From Gorsachius magnificus (Eukaryota; Chordata; Aves; Pelecaniformes; Ardeidae): a stretch of 64,000 nt of DNA. A program made the translations under genes and the position numbers. The notes beneath the pieces are model-generated. The model was not told where the DNA came from and did not search any database. It saw only the letters and a program-made list of their open reading frames with translations. The DNA lies in NCBI GenBank assembly GCA_034008185.1, contig CM067105.1:1364001-1428000 (forward strand). The letters are read 5' to 3'. Shown in pieces: positions 47,586 through 59,138 of this stretch. The first letter of the stretch is position 1. Every line of letters begins with the position of its first letter.

Positions 47586-48267
47586 CTGAGCGAGCAGCGC
47601 TGAAGAGGTCATCCCATCCTGAAAGCCAGTGGGAGCATTGTGGGGCAGCACAGGGGACTGTCCTGTGCAGCTGAACACCTGTATCCATGACCTGGAGGAG
47701 GCAACTGCCACCACGTTTGTCGCTGGCACTAAACTGGGAGGAGCATTCCTGTGCCCCAGGTCTGCCTTTCAGAGGAAACCTGACCAGCAGAAGGACTGTC
47801 CTGTGAGGAATGTGATGAGATAGAAGAAGGACAAAGTGCAGGACAGGACTTGCTGCTGCTCATGGGGTCAGGGCTGTCCTGTGGGCTGCAGCCACTGGCA
47901 GTGCCTGCTGGGAACCCCCAAACTGAAGGCCAAGTTTTTGTGCCCTTCACAACAGCTCATGGTGGCTCCTCTCCTGTTCTGCTGGCCTCTCTCAGGAGCA
48001 CTTCCGGGTGCCTTACTCCAGCCCCAGTGCGCAGAGGAGCTGCCGGTTGTCTTCTGTGCTCCCCCTCTCAGCCCCTGACTCTGCCCCTGTGTCAGCCCAC
48101 AGGCACCACCTCAGTCCCTCTGCACTGGGAATCCACGGGCCCTCCTCTGTGGCCATGCAGGGACCTCCAGTGCATATCTCTGCTTGGAGCTGGTCAGCCC
48201 ACCCTGGCTGCACAGTCCCAGGGAACCCTGGGCAGGCCCCACTTGGAGAGTAGGTTGTGATTGTTGT

Positions 48268-48864
48268 AGTCGCAGGTTGACCCCGGCCAGCAGCCAAACA
48301 CCCACCCAGTGTTTTTCATTCAGCTACCCTCTCCTAGAGGATGGGGAGAAAATAGAGGGAAGGAGAAAAGTCTCATGGATCAAGAGAAGGAACCCTTAAT
48401 AGGGAAAGGAAAAGCCATGTGTGCAAGCAAAGCAAGAAGAGGAATTCACACACCACTTCCCGGGGCAGGCAGATGTTCAGCCACTTGCTAAAATGGCTGA
48501 ACCTCAGCACATGTAAAGCAGTCCTGGGAAGACAAACACCGTAACACTGAACAGCACCCTTTCCTCCTGCTTTTGCCAAGTTTTTATTGCTGAGCACGAC
48601 ATCCTTTGGTGTGGAACAGACCTTTGGTGAGTTCAGGTCCCCTGTTCATCCCGTCTTCCCTCCCATTTCCTTGCCCCCTACCAAGCCAACTGACTTTTGT
48701 GGGAGGTGTTGGGGAGCGAAAGCCTTGATGCCCTGCGAGCAGTGTTCGGCAACAGCCAGAACCCTGGTGTGGGATCAGCACTGGTTCAGTCACCAGTGCA
48801 AAGCACAGCGCTTAGAGGGGCTGTGACAAGGAAAGTTAACTCCATCCCAGCCAGGCCTGGTACA
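48268..48864 (-). mobile_element. Old ERVL-type LTR, uninterrupted copy
   Basis: It is the counterpart of the split LTR 35,151-36,382. On plus, CACACCACTTCCCGGGGCAG at about 48,449-48,468 is the empty target site of the younger left-arm LTR, with a single ACTTC, the complement of GAAGT. The left edge is approximate. Confidence 0.75.
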
Positions 48865-49339
48865 AGGATGCTCGGTCAGAGTAGTTTTGAGGATATGGCC
48901 TGTGGGCAGGGATGGGGGGGAAGGACAAAACACAATGAGGACAAGAAGCAGAAAGGGCAAAAAGGGGAATTTTTCATGAGCTTAAGGGGAGAAAAAACCT
49001 ACCATGATGCTGGATGAGTGCTGGGTCAGGAGAAATCCCTGGGCAAACTGATCTACCTGTCAAGTTCTCCCTGCTCAGACCAGACCATGGTGCTAGAGAC
49101 CTCCGGGGTCCTTTCCAACACACACCCTGTAGGGGCAAGGGGCTGGGTGCTGGAGGCAAGGGAAGTGGGCACCGGTATGTGTTGAGGCCATTCTAGCCTT
49201 TGTAATCTGTGGTTGTCCCTGTCCTCAGGATTACACAGTGAAGGAGCTCATCCTCAAAAGGAGGCTCTGCTTCATGGGCACCAGGAGTCAAAACAGCACA
49301 GGGATCCCACAGAAAAGTGCTCAGAACCACTGCTGGGTG

Positions 49340-49530
49340 TTGTATAAGCACAGAAGACTGAGGCTTGGAAGAGGCCTCTTGGAGACTCTAATCCAACTCC
49401 TTCCTGCTCAAGCACAGTCAGCTGGAGGAGGTTGTCCAGGACTGGCTCTAGACGGCCTTTGAATACCTCCACGGAGGGAGATTCCACAATCTCTGGGCAA
49501 GCACATCCAGTGATCAGACACCCACTGTAA
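49340..49530 (-). repeat. Short CR1 3'-end relic, right arm
   Basis: Reverse-oriented copy of 34,510-34,690. Confidence 0.6.
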
Positions 49531-50469
49531 AGAGGTGTTTTCTTCTATTCAGATGACAAGCAGAGGAGGAAACCTGAGAGCAACGGGAAGGGCATACGTC
49601 CAGATAGTCTGCTGAAAAGATGTCCTTAGGCATGGCCATCTAATCAGGAGAGCTGGAAACACCAGAATGACGAGGGAGATGAAATAATCGACAGAGTAGT
49701 GGTAATACAAGTACAGGGGAGATCAATATTTCTTCTCCTGCCATTAGTTCACTTCCAGGAAATTCCTGTTCTGTCAGGGTGGGAAAACACTGCCATTTCT
49801 TAGAAGCACTCCAACAATCCAGCTGATGAAAATGTGCTTGTATATTTATTTAAATGTTTTTAAAAAGAAATTGTGCACCTTTCCAGGCAGACATGATCTG
49901 CCTGACCATGAACAGGCAGTGCCACTTTTAGGGGCCCCAATGTCCCCGAGGTGCTGGCCTGGGACTGGCATCTATCACAGAGGACCTGTGGGAGACCAGA
50001 GCACGTTGCAAGCTGCAGGTGGAGGCTGGGCAGGAGTTCCCAGGGCATCTGTACTGTCACCATGTGTCTGTGTGCCTGCAGCTGAAGGCATTTGTGTCCT
50101 ACAGCCCTTCCCAGTGCTGGAAAACACTTTTCTTTTCAAAAAGAGAAGTAACAAATCCCTCTAGAGACTGAAAAAAAAAGCTGAAAAGTGTGTTGACACC
50201 TTTCTTTGCTTTGGATCTTTGTCTTCAGTTCTTCTTACTTTCTTTTTCACTGACATTAAGTGACACCTGGCAGGCCTCCAGGCAAGAGAAAAAATCTTCC
50301 CTGCCCAGGGCTCCTCAGTCTTTGCACAGAGTGAGTCACACTGAGGCATCAACCTCTCATCACTGCTTTACATGTTGATTTCGATGGTCACTGACAGCAC
50401 AGGAGGATTCATGTCCCATGACCGTCTGCTCTGCTCCAGGTAGAAACAGGGCCCAGTTCACAGGATCCT

Positions 50470-50905
50470 AAGAGAACAGAGGTTGAAGGGACCTCAGGAA
50501 TCTGCAGCCCAACCCAGAAAAAACCGGGTCAGACCAAGTCGTGCAAGGTTTGTTTCAGTCCGAGTTTGAAAACCCCCAAGGACAAAGACTTCACAAGGTC
50601 TCTGGGTGGCCCATTCCAGCACTTGGCTAAGCCCATGGGAAAAGTAGTTTTTCCTTATGTCCTGCAGAACCTCTCTTCTTTTACCTTCCACCCATTTTCT
50701 TTTGTCCTCCCACCGTGCGCTATGGTGAAGAGCCTGGCTCCATATTCTCCAGACCCTCCTTGCAGGTACTGGCAGGCTGGGATGAGGTCCCCCTCACCCT
50801 TCCCTTTCTCAGGGCTGGACAAACCCAGCTCTCTCAGCCTCTCCCTGCTGGCAAAGTGCTCCAGTCCCTGGCTGTCCTGAAGGCTCAGCGCTAAACCCAT
50901 GCCAG
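50470..50905 (-). repeat. Older CR1 3' end, right arm
   Basis: Reverse-oriented copy of 33,070-33,525, lacking the local duplication seen there. Confidence 0.65.
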
Positions 50906-50975
50906 CTTGCCAGTATCCCTGAATTTGGGATCTGAAATCTGGATTGAGCACTCCAGACAATCCCTTCCCTCAATC

Positions 50976-51620
50976 ATGGAATCATAGATTCATTTGGTTG
51001 GAAAAGACCTTTAAGATCATCGAGCCCAACCATACCTGTCCACCACTAAACCATGTCCCTAAGCATCTCATCAACCCGTCTTCTAAATACCTCCAGGGAT
51101 GGTGACTTGACCACTTCCCTGGGCAGCCCCTTCCAGTGCCTGATACCCCTTTCAGTGAAGAATTCTTTCCAAATATCTGATCTAAACCTCCCCTGGTACA
51201 ACTTGAGGCCATTTCCTCTCTTCCTATCATTTACTACTTGGGAGAAGAGACCGACAACAACCTCATTACACCCTCCTTTCAGGTAGTTGTAGAGGACAAT
51301 AAGGTCACCCCTCAGCCTCCTTTTGTCCAGACTAAACAATCCCAATTCCTTCAGCTGCTCCTCATAAGACTTGATCTCCAGACCCCTCACCAGCTTTGTT
51401 GCCCTTCCCTCAATCTCTTGGTTGTGTTTCTGGTCATCCAGCCCAGGATGCTGATGGCCTCCCTTGTTGCCAGGCCACATGGCTGCCTCCTGTCCAGCTC
51501 CCTGACCACACAGAGCCTTTCCCACAGAGCTGCTCCCAGCCAGGCAGGCCCCAGCCTGTGCCATTGCCAGGGAGAGTCCCCTGCAGGGCCAGAAACCAGC
51601 ATTTGTCTTTCTGGGACTTC
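50976..51620 (-). repeat. CR1 LINE 3' end, right arm
   Basis: Reverse-oriented copy of 32,340-32,983. The minus-strand reading again holds [20 protein letters not shown] and [16 protein letters not shown]. Confidence 0.85.
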
Positions 51621-52609
51621 CTGAGGTTCTTGCGATAAGGAGCTCTTTATTGAGCACAGAGCCCTGGGAGACCTTTTCAGTAAAGATTCAGGAAAAAATA
51701 ACATTGACTCCCTCAGCCCCATTGGTGTCTCCTCTTTATTACATCACCATCCTCCTGCAGCAGCCGCCCTGCATTTTCATTGTTCAGTGTTGGTCTCTAA
51801 AGAGCAATTGAAGCTCTTCTCTTTGCTATTGAGTTTTCTTGCAGCCACCAACTCCAGGTGGTCAGTCCCTGGCATCTGCTTCATGCACTGGCAGTGCCCA
51901 GATCTGTGCTGGCTCATCCCTGCTGACCCACAAATGGTCCCATGGACCCACTGTGCAGGCACAGCATGGCACAGGGTGTATTCGGTGTGAGGAACAGTTT
52001 CTCTTGCATCATCTCCATGACACCCCTTTGTGCCCTTTTCTCCTTTGCTTCCTCCTAAAAGAGATAGCCTCCTGCAGGTCCTGGAAAATTCCCAGCCGTA
52101 TCTGCATCCCATGCTGGGTTTCACAGACATCTCTGCTTTGGCATCTGCCAGGGTCTGGAAAAGGACAGAGGTTGAGAGGCTGGCCATTCCCCCAGGGCAG
52201 CCAAACTCACCCATAAACCAGTGGAGAGCGCCCACCGCTGGAAGTGTCCAGATAAGGAGGACACCAGTGAAAGCTCACTCCCCTAACACCTCACCCCATG
52301 CCCTCCTCTACAAAGCACATGGAGGACCAAAACACAGCAGCAACAGCCTTGAGGGGCCAATTTCCCCAGCCTGATCCGGAGCTCAGCTTTGGAAGAGATA
52401 AACATCCCAGAGAGTGGCACTGCTGAAGCCCAATTTTATTACGGGAGGCGAGCTATGCCATTGGATGAGGAAGATGTGCAAATGCCTCTGGTTCAAACAG
52501 ACCTTCTTGCTTCTCAAGAACAGGAGTGGATGTCGTTGTTCGTGTGCAAATATGATTATCACAGAGAAAATAGACAAAAGTACAGTATGTTACTGAGATA
52601 AATTGAAAA

Positions 52610-53424
52610 TCACCTGTGAAGAGAAGCAGGCAGATTATTGCTGCTGAAAGATTCTGATCGAATGACCTTCTTGAGTGCGTCTTTGAGGTCCTGGTTCCTC
52701 ATGCTGTAGATGAGGGGGTTCACTGCTGGAGGCACCACTGAGTACAGGACTGCCACCACCAGATCCAGGGATGGGGAGGAAATGGAGGGGGGCTTCAGGT
52801 AGGCAAATATGCCAGTGCTGATAAACAGGGAGACCACGGCCAGGTGAGGGAGGCACGTGGAAAAGGCTTTGTGCCGTCCCTGCTGAGAGGGGATCCTCAG
52901 CACGGCCCTGAAGACCTGCACATAGGACAGCACAATGAAAACAAAACACCCAAAAATTAAAGATAGACTAAAAACAGTAAAACCAACCTCCCTGAGATAG
53001 TCTGTGTCTGAGCAGGAGAGCTTGAGGATGTGGGGGATTTCACAGAAGAACAGATGGCAATGTAGCGGTCATAGGCCATGACGGTGAGAAGACAAAACTC
53101 TGCAGCGATCAAGAAGAGAAAGAAAAAGAACTGGCTAGCACATCCTGCACAGGAGATGGCCCTGGTGTCCCCCAGGGAACTGGCCATGGATTTGGGGACA
53201 ATGGTAAAAATGCAGCCCAGGTCAGTGAGGGAGAGGTTGAGGAGGAAGAAGTACATGGGGGTGTGGAGGCGGTGGTCGCAGGCTATGGTGGTGATGATGA
53301 GGCCGTTGCCCAGGAGGGCAGCCAGGTAGATGCCCAGGAAGAGCCAGAAGTGCAAGAGCTGCAGCTCCCGTGTGTCTGCGAATGCCATGAGGAGGAACTG
53401 GATGATGGAGCTGATGTTGGATGG
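52610..53424 (-). pseudogene. Olfactory receptor pseudogene 4 (OR14-like), right arm
   Basis: The family start position (53,424) reads CCA instead of ATG, as in pseudogene 3, so this loss predates the inverted duplication. The frame is open through TM1 (LLGNGLIITTIACDH), TM2 (PMYFFLLNLSLTDLG) and the TM3 end (MAYDRYIAIC). There a deletion of 148 bp, relative to left-arm 30,782-30,929, removes TM4 and much of the second extracellular loop and shifts the frame. TM6 and TM7 ([26 protein letters not shown]) follow in the other frame, with TGA at 52,612-52,610. With the missing bases the span would be 321 codons, normal for an OR. Apart from the start, this single deletion is the only lesion I see. 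Confidence 0.93.
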
Positions 53425-56400
53425 TTGCTGCCTCTGGGCATGGGGTCCTGTTCTTAGAGGAAGAGTCAACGAAGAGTTAAGGGAGAATTCTCTGGCAAAA
53501 ATCAAAAGTTTTCTCCTAGATATTCACCCTGCTACCCTCCCGCCTATACTGACACTGTTTTCCTTTCCAGGAGACCTTCCTTCAGCTCTGTGGCTGCAGC
53601 TCTGGCTTGTGCTGGCCGAGCATGCCATGAGGAGCAGGGCCTCTGCCCACTGGCTGCTGAGGAGTCAGCCCTGCTTTGCAGCAGTGAGCTCATGGGAATG
53701 GTGGGGGCAGGGGGCAGTCCTGGTGTTTGACATTTTCAGATTAAATTGCTGCTAATGCAGAAGGGCCTGTCAACATCTGAATGCTCAGTGCTAAGGAACA
53801 GGGATGGCAGAAAACAGTTAGAGAGTTTTGGAGATGTTAAAGCTCCCCCATCTTACCTGCGGAGTTTTCTTGGACGTCAGAAACCCTCAGCATTTCTGCT
53901 GCATGCAAGGAGAACAGAGAGTGTCCTGCGAGGCAAAAGTTGCCTGTGGCTTAGTGCAGAGTGAGGGGAGCTGATCTGTCCTTCCAACTTATTCTGAGCT
54001 GCCGTGGGCTTGTTCACCATAAGATTGAGGGTGATCACAGTCTTGTGTTACCCTGAAAAACATCCAGACGTGACTGGAAACAGAGGGATCAAGGGCAGTC
54101 TCACCCTTTCTCAAGGTCTCAGCACCTGACTTCTAGCCAGGGACACACATGGCTCCTTTCACCAAGCCAACAAGAATTTCTCAGTCCTAGCATGTCTGTG
54201 CTTCTCCACTAGCATGTCTGTGCTTCTCCACGGGGCTTTCAGATAACAAAAGGAGACAGGTCCACATTCTAGAGGGCAACTCACAGCGTGGAAAGGTACC
54301 TCAAAGACATAGACAAATGTCCTAACAATAGCATCTGATTAAGGGAAAACCACTTTATTCTCCAGCCCCACATGCTGCATTGCACACAGGCCTACAGATT
54401 ACAGGAAAAATGGGACAAACATTCCAGTGGACACATGGGGGGAAAGACAAGATAAACATGTGACTCTGGGATGTGGGGATGTGAGCTGGGCTTCCACTTC
54501 CCCAGAGAGCATGACAGAAACAACAAGATAATGGTAACACAGTAAAAAACCAAGAGAAAATAGAGCAGCTCCCAGGCACCACCATTTCCGGGCAGCTGCT
54601 CTCAGCCCCTGGGCTCTGCGGAGGGAAATGGCCACGGGGCTGGAGAGCTGCCCCTCGGCTCTGCTGGAGCTCTGGCTGCAGAGGAGCTGGTTCCCACCTT
54701 GGAGCCCCCAGCCCTGAGGGCAGAGGCTTTGCTGGCTGGGAGAGGAGGCCAGGGGGTTTGCTCAGAGGAAGGGATCAGCACTGGAGTTTTCCCCCCAGAG
54801 AAACCCTGAGTTTTCTGAATTTTCCCTCACACAGCATTTCTGCAGTAAATTCCTCTCATTCCCTGTTGATAGCCCTGCTTCCTGGAGATTCTCACCATGG
54901 GAGACGCTTCTCTGTCCCATGTCTTTTCCCTGTCAGCACTCACAGACCCCATCCCAAACTCTGTGCCCTCCCCCTGGCCCTACAGAACCCTGCCTGTTTG
55001 CAGGGCACTGCCTGGGTGCATGGTCCTGTTTGCAGGTGGAAAAAGGCAGGTCAGGCTAAGCCTGATGGGTCCAGCAGAGCTGATGCTGGAACTGTGCATA
55101 GGCAGAGCAGCAGAGGACCAGCCCCATGCCCCCTCCCTCCGGGTGCCCCTGGGGCTACTGTGAAGCAGAGTGAAGTCATCCCTGATGTTCCCTCCCTATT
55201 CTGGGAAGTGATGCTTCTTCCCAGTACTGTAATTTCTCCTATGAGGAAAAGGTTTTAGCATGAGAATCACCTTTCCTTGACCTATCATTAGACAGGACAC
55301 CCAGACAGTGACATGGAAGGGAACTCATTTACCCCGTTCTGAGTCAAATGAGGCACCTCATCCTGGGTGTGTAGTCCTGGGGGAGGAAGGGGACTCAGCT
55401 CCCTCCCATGCCTGCCACAAGCCCACAGGAGATGGGATCCCTCTTGCCTCAGTTCAGCTGTACAAAAAATAGGCACCTTCATGCTGAAGCTCCGGCTGCA
55501 GCGAAGGCAACTTCTGCCCTGGAGCACAGAGCTTGGAGGGCAGAGGCTGTGCTGGGGGGGAGACAAAAGCAGGGGTCTTTCTCCAAGGAGGGGTTCTGCC
55601 TTGGAGGGGTTGACAGGGAGCTTTCCAAATCCTCCCTCCAATGACATTGCTGCTTGGAGTTTCCTATAGCTCTCTGCTCATGTGTCTGCTGCCTGGAGCT
55701 ATCCCTGCCACGAACAGTTTCTCTGTCCTGAAATTTTATCCCTCTCAGGCTTCACAGAGCCCATCAGCAGCTGCTGTCTGCTCAGCTCTGACCTGAAGAA
55801 ACCTCCCAGTTTCAGGCACTCTCCAGAGGTACTCCCCACTTGCAGGCAGTAAGAAGCAGGTCAGACAAAGCCTGATGAGGATAAAAAAGGTGATGCTGGT
55901 GCTCTCTATAGGTAGAGGAGTGGGTGGAAGCAGTTCAGTTCTCTCCTACCACACCTACTGATCTCTCAGTGGAGCAGCTCAGGACTCTCAGTCTCCCTCT
56001 CCACAAGTAGCAGCGCCTTTTCCCTTTCCCTGAAACAGCAGGAAACTGAAAGCACAGGCTCAGGAGAGCGCTTCACCTGTAGGGTAGCCCCTGCTTCTGG
56101 CAAAGTCCCTCTGAAACACCGTGGGCACCTCTGGGTGCACACCTTGACTTCAGCCCTTCACACTTGTCTAACATGAGCCCCTGGGCTGGGAGCCCTCCAG
56201 ACAGATCCTGGAGCCTGGAGGCTAGGAGAGCTTCAGTAGAGCCTTCCCGGAACCGCAGCTGCATTGCCCTGCACCAAGAGACTTACCCTTCCAGGAGCTG
56301 TCCAGATTCCTTCCCTTTCAGCTCTCACCTCTCCTCCCACTCCAGGCTGCCTTGAATCTCTCCCTGCCCTACTCCTTTTGCAGGAGCCCTGCTGCGCTTT

Positions 56401-56770
56401 GCAGAGGAGCTCTTCCCTGGACCTTCTCCCCGAGAGTTTTTCCAGCAGCTCTGCTCCCGAAACACAGTTACGACTCAGAATCCCCCATCCTTGTTCCATC
56501 CTTAGGCAGGAGACCTCGTTTGATGGCCAAATATAGGCCTGTAGTACTGTGTGAGACACCAGGGCGCCCCACCAAACCTGCATGGGGCTGGCAGGGACAG
56601 CACAGGACCTACAGGACCGCTATGTCCCCTCACAGTGGGTGTGTGAATGACACCCATAGCAGCATCTCAGATTAATTGGGTGCTTGTGTGAACGTGGCTG
56701 ATTCCCACCCCCACAGGGAGGCCAGCTCTGTCCCATCTCTATCTGGTAGATGCAAGGCACTGCATGAATT
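53425..56770 (-). other. OR-unit upstream module 4, right arm
   Basis: Reverse-oriented copy of 26,912-30,426. The candidate 5' exon ends at 56,287 with a GTAAGT donor (GT at 56,286-56,285). The poly(A) signal of the possible small gene appears reversed near 54,354-54,359. A 22-bp string (TAGCATGTCTGTGCTTCTCC and two more bases) is duplicated in tandem at 54,188-54,231. Confidence 0.45.
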
Positions 56771-56784
56771 GCAGTGAGGAAAGC

Positions 56785-57135
56785 CACCAGCTGGACAGAG
56801 ATGATGCTCACCTGGATCAGGTCCTTGCAAGCATGAAGAGCTGGTCAGGGATATGAAAACCAGTGTCATCCTGGGCTGTAGTGGCCATGAAATAATGGGG
56901 GATAATAAACACAAGTTATGTGGGGCCACTTCTGAACTCAGTGAGAGGAGATGCAGAGAGGTCTGAACTACTCTGTGTCCTCTTTGCCTCAGTCTTTCCC
57001 AGCAAGGTCTTCAAGGCTGTTGTCCCTCGAGGCTGACCCCAAGGACATCACTCATCCTCCTCTTTGAAAGTCAAGGAGATGAGGGGCACTCCCTAAAGAC
57101 TGACAAAAAGCAAATGTTGCAAGCGTTTTTCAAGA
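56785..57135 (+). repeat. Old CR1 fragment, endonuclease end and start of RT
   Basis: The part to 56,925 pairs with 25,789-25,935 of the left arm. Beyond it, CTCTTTGCCTCAGTCTTTCCC and the following text read like the start of CR1 RT (the FFASVF region). The palindrome's outer boundary therefore falls inside an old CR1. Confidence 0.5.
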
Positions 57136-58855
57136 AGTCCCCACAGATGAGGTGGAGAACTAAAGGCTGCTTAGCCTCACATTGGTTGAGGAGTGTGTCC
57201 TTTAGCATGTCCTCTTGCATCACAAGTTAGGACAGTGCATTCTGCATGGTTGCACAAGCTGATGGGTAAAGAAATGATTGGCTGGTTGGGCTTGGAGGGA
57301 CGTGGTAAACGGGAACCTAAGCAAATAGAAAAAGAAAAATATAAAAAAAAAAATAAAGCAAAAGATATGTATTATTGCTCTTTACAGATTTTCATATTGC
57401 TTATGCCCTTGTCCTCCCTCTTGATTTCTGTCCAAACTGTCATCCTGTGGTGTGGCAGGAGGGCTCATATGGTTTGGGTTGATTTTTTCTCTCTTTTCTT
57501 TTTTTTAAGAGCAATTTTGGAAATCAGGGTGAATTAACTTACAGGAGCACAGACGCCTGGTGTGACGCTCAACCTGCAGGCTCAGTGGGTGGGACCCGGT
57601 CTCCCATGGACCCTCATGCTAACCACCAGTCCCAGGTGAGTGTATCAGTCAGACCTGAAGTTGGCACTGGAGGCTTCTGGTCAGCAACTGAGCTTGGCCT
57701 GCAAAGATTAGGACATTTTCCACAACATTTAGGTAGTACAGGAGTATTTTCATCAGCTGAAATATCTGAATACTTTTAAGAGAGAGACAATGTTGTCCTG
57801 TGTTGCCATCAGGAAACTTTCCAGGACGGGTACGATCTTCCCAGGACTGGCTTGACCCCTGCTCTCTCCAGTATGGAGTCTGTTGAATCTCACTGATCTT
57901 TGAGGTATTTCCACATGTCCTGATTAAGCTGACCATTTTGCAAGTCATCATCTCAGCAGAGTGCCTGCACATATGCATTTTCCAGTGTCCATCCTGTTTT
58001 CCTCCTCCCATTACCCTCCATTCACTCAGAGCCCTCCCCAAGTGCTGCTGGGAGCTTCGGGCAGTTTGCAGCTTGCTGTTCCTGTTGCCTGACTCTCTCT
58101 TCCACCGACTGCTCCCTTGTGTTTCTCTCCATCCTTTCCCATTAATCTCATTAAAATGTAGAAGTGGAATTTAGCGGTGGCACCCCAGACTTAACAGACA
58201 GCTGGGGAATGTATTTGGTTCTTTACCGAACTACTCTTTTCCTCTTTTAGTTTGGATTTGTTCCTGTTAACAGAGAAAATCTGTGTCCATTTGGAGACAT
58301 TTCTGCAAGGAAAAGAGGTGGGAATCGGTGTTGAGACTTTCAGCTGCATCTGGAGTGGGCAAAGCTCTGATTTGAGCATGAGGATGAAATCTCAGGTGAC
58401 TGGTGAGAGGAATGGCAGATTGGGGGGGGGGGGATTGAAGTGTCTCTGGAGTGTCTGACGGAAAGGGTCTGGTATTCATCAGGAGACACTCTGGATCAAT
58501 GTGAAGAGGAGATTGTTGATGTTGCTTCTTCTGTAAGCAGGAAAAAACCATGAATCTTTTGAAAATGTTGTTTCTTTTTGAAACCTTCTCATTTAGACTG
58601 CCCTGCTGAAATCTCTCTCATGAACCACGCAAGCATGGAGGAGTTAAAGAAAACCACAGAGAGCCGTGGCATGTTAGGGCATTTGCATTTCCATGAGCCC
58701 TCTGCTGCCAGGTTCCTGTACTGCAGATCCTGAACGAAGATTGAACAAGCTGCTGAAGAAGTAGTTAAATTCTGATTGAAATCTCCAAGGTCCTCACGGT
58801 GTCTGTGGGCCCCCTGAAGGCCGTCACCCATGAAGGGAAGCACGGGTGGAGATAT
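57136..58855. other. Intergenic
   Basis: A weak relative of 34,150-34,280 lies near 57,740-57,830 (TTTTCATCAGCTGAA). A run of about 12 G lies at 58,422-58,433. No gene was recognised. Confidence 0.35.
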
Positions 58856-59138
58856 GCAGAAGACCGGACTCCTGACGCTGACCGATATGATCTCCAGAAG
58901 CCGTTTATTATACTTTTGCATACAGCTTTTATAGTCTTCCAAGCCCCGTACACACGGTCACGTAGACTTTTCTAATTCGTACATACTACTGTCTATCTGA
59001 CAAGCATATAAGCCTCTAACTCACTCATAATTTTTCCCCTTTAATAGTGTCCTGTACACTGGCTAAGCATTTCCCCTTTAATAGCATTCCAACCCTATCA
59101 GAACCTGATGTCCTTGTGCTGCTAGGAATGTATCCACA
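58856..59138 (-). repeat. 3' LTR of ERV B
   Basis: On minus it starts TGTGGATACATTCC and ends with the complement of TGCAGAAG at 58,856. A poly(A) signal (AATAAA on minus) lies near 58,907-58,912. A purine tract (AAGAAGGGGGAAT on minus) abuts it at 59,139-59,151. Compared with the other LTR its U3 middle is different, so one copy is rearranged. Confidence 0.85.

Larger units (their letters stand above)
47840..56925 (-). repeat. Right arm of the large inverted repeat
   Basis: It is the reverse complement of 25,789-36,803. Matching points keep a nearly constant coordinate sum (for example 31,722 with 52,235 and 32,235 with 51,722, both 83,957), as expected for an inverted repeat with few indels. 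Right-only changes are a 148-bp deletion in the OR and a 22-bp tandem duplication at 54,188-54,231. Confidence 0.9.

Noticed and set aside
31356..52601. 70-codon open frame opposite the OR 3' flank, present in both arms (31,356-31,568 and 52,389-52,601)
   Set aside because: Most differences between the copies change the amino acid (R/I, D/E, R/M, R/Q), which fits neutral drift rather than a protein under selection.
25789..56925. Inverted repeat dismissed as an assembly duplication
   Set aside because: Roughly 5% sampled divergence, an LTR and a 975-bp segment on one side only, and different OR lesions argue for a real structure, though the gap leaves the join unproven.
58422..58433. Run of about 12 G as a possible quadruplex
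   Set aside because: A single homopolymer without further G-runs nearby; it may also be a sequencing artefact.
58589..58942. 117-codon minus frame at the left edge of ERV B
   Set aside because: It crosses the LTR boundary and reads partly non-viral flank; no domain was seen.
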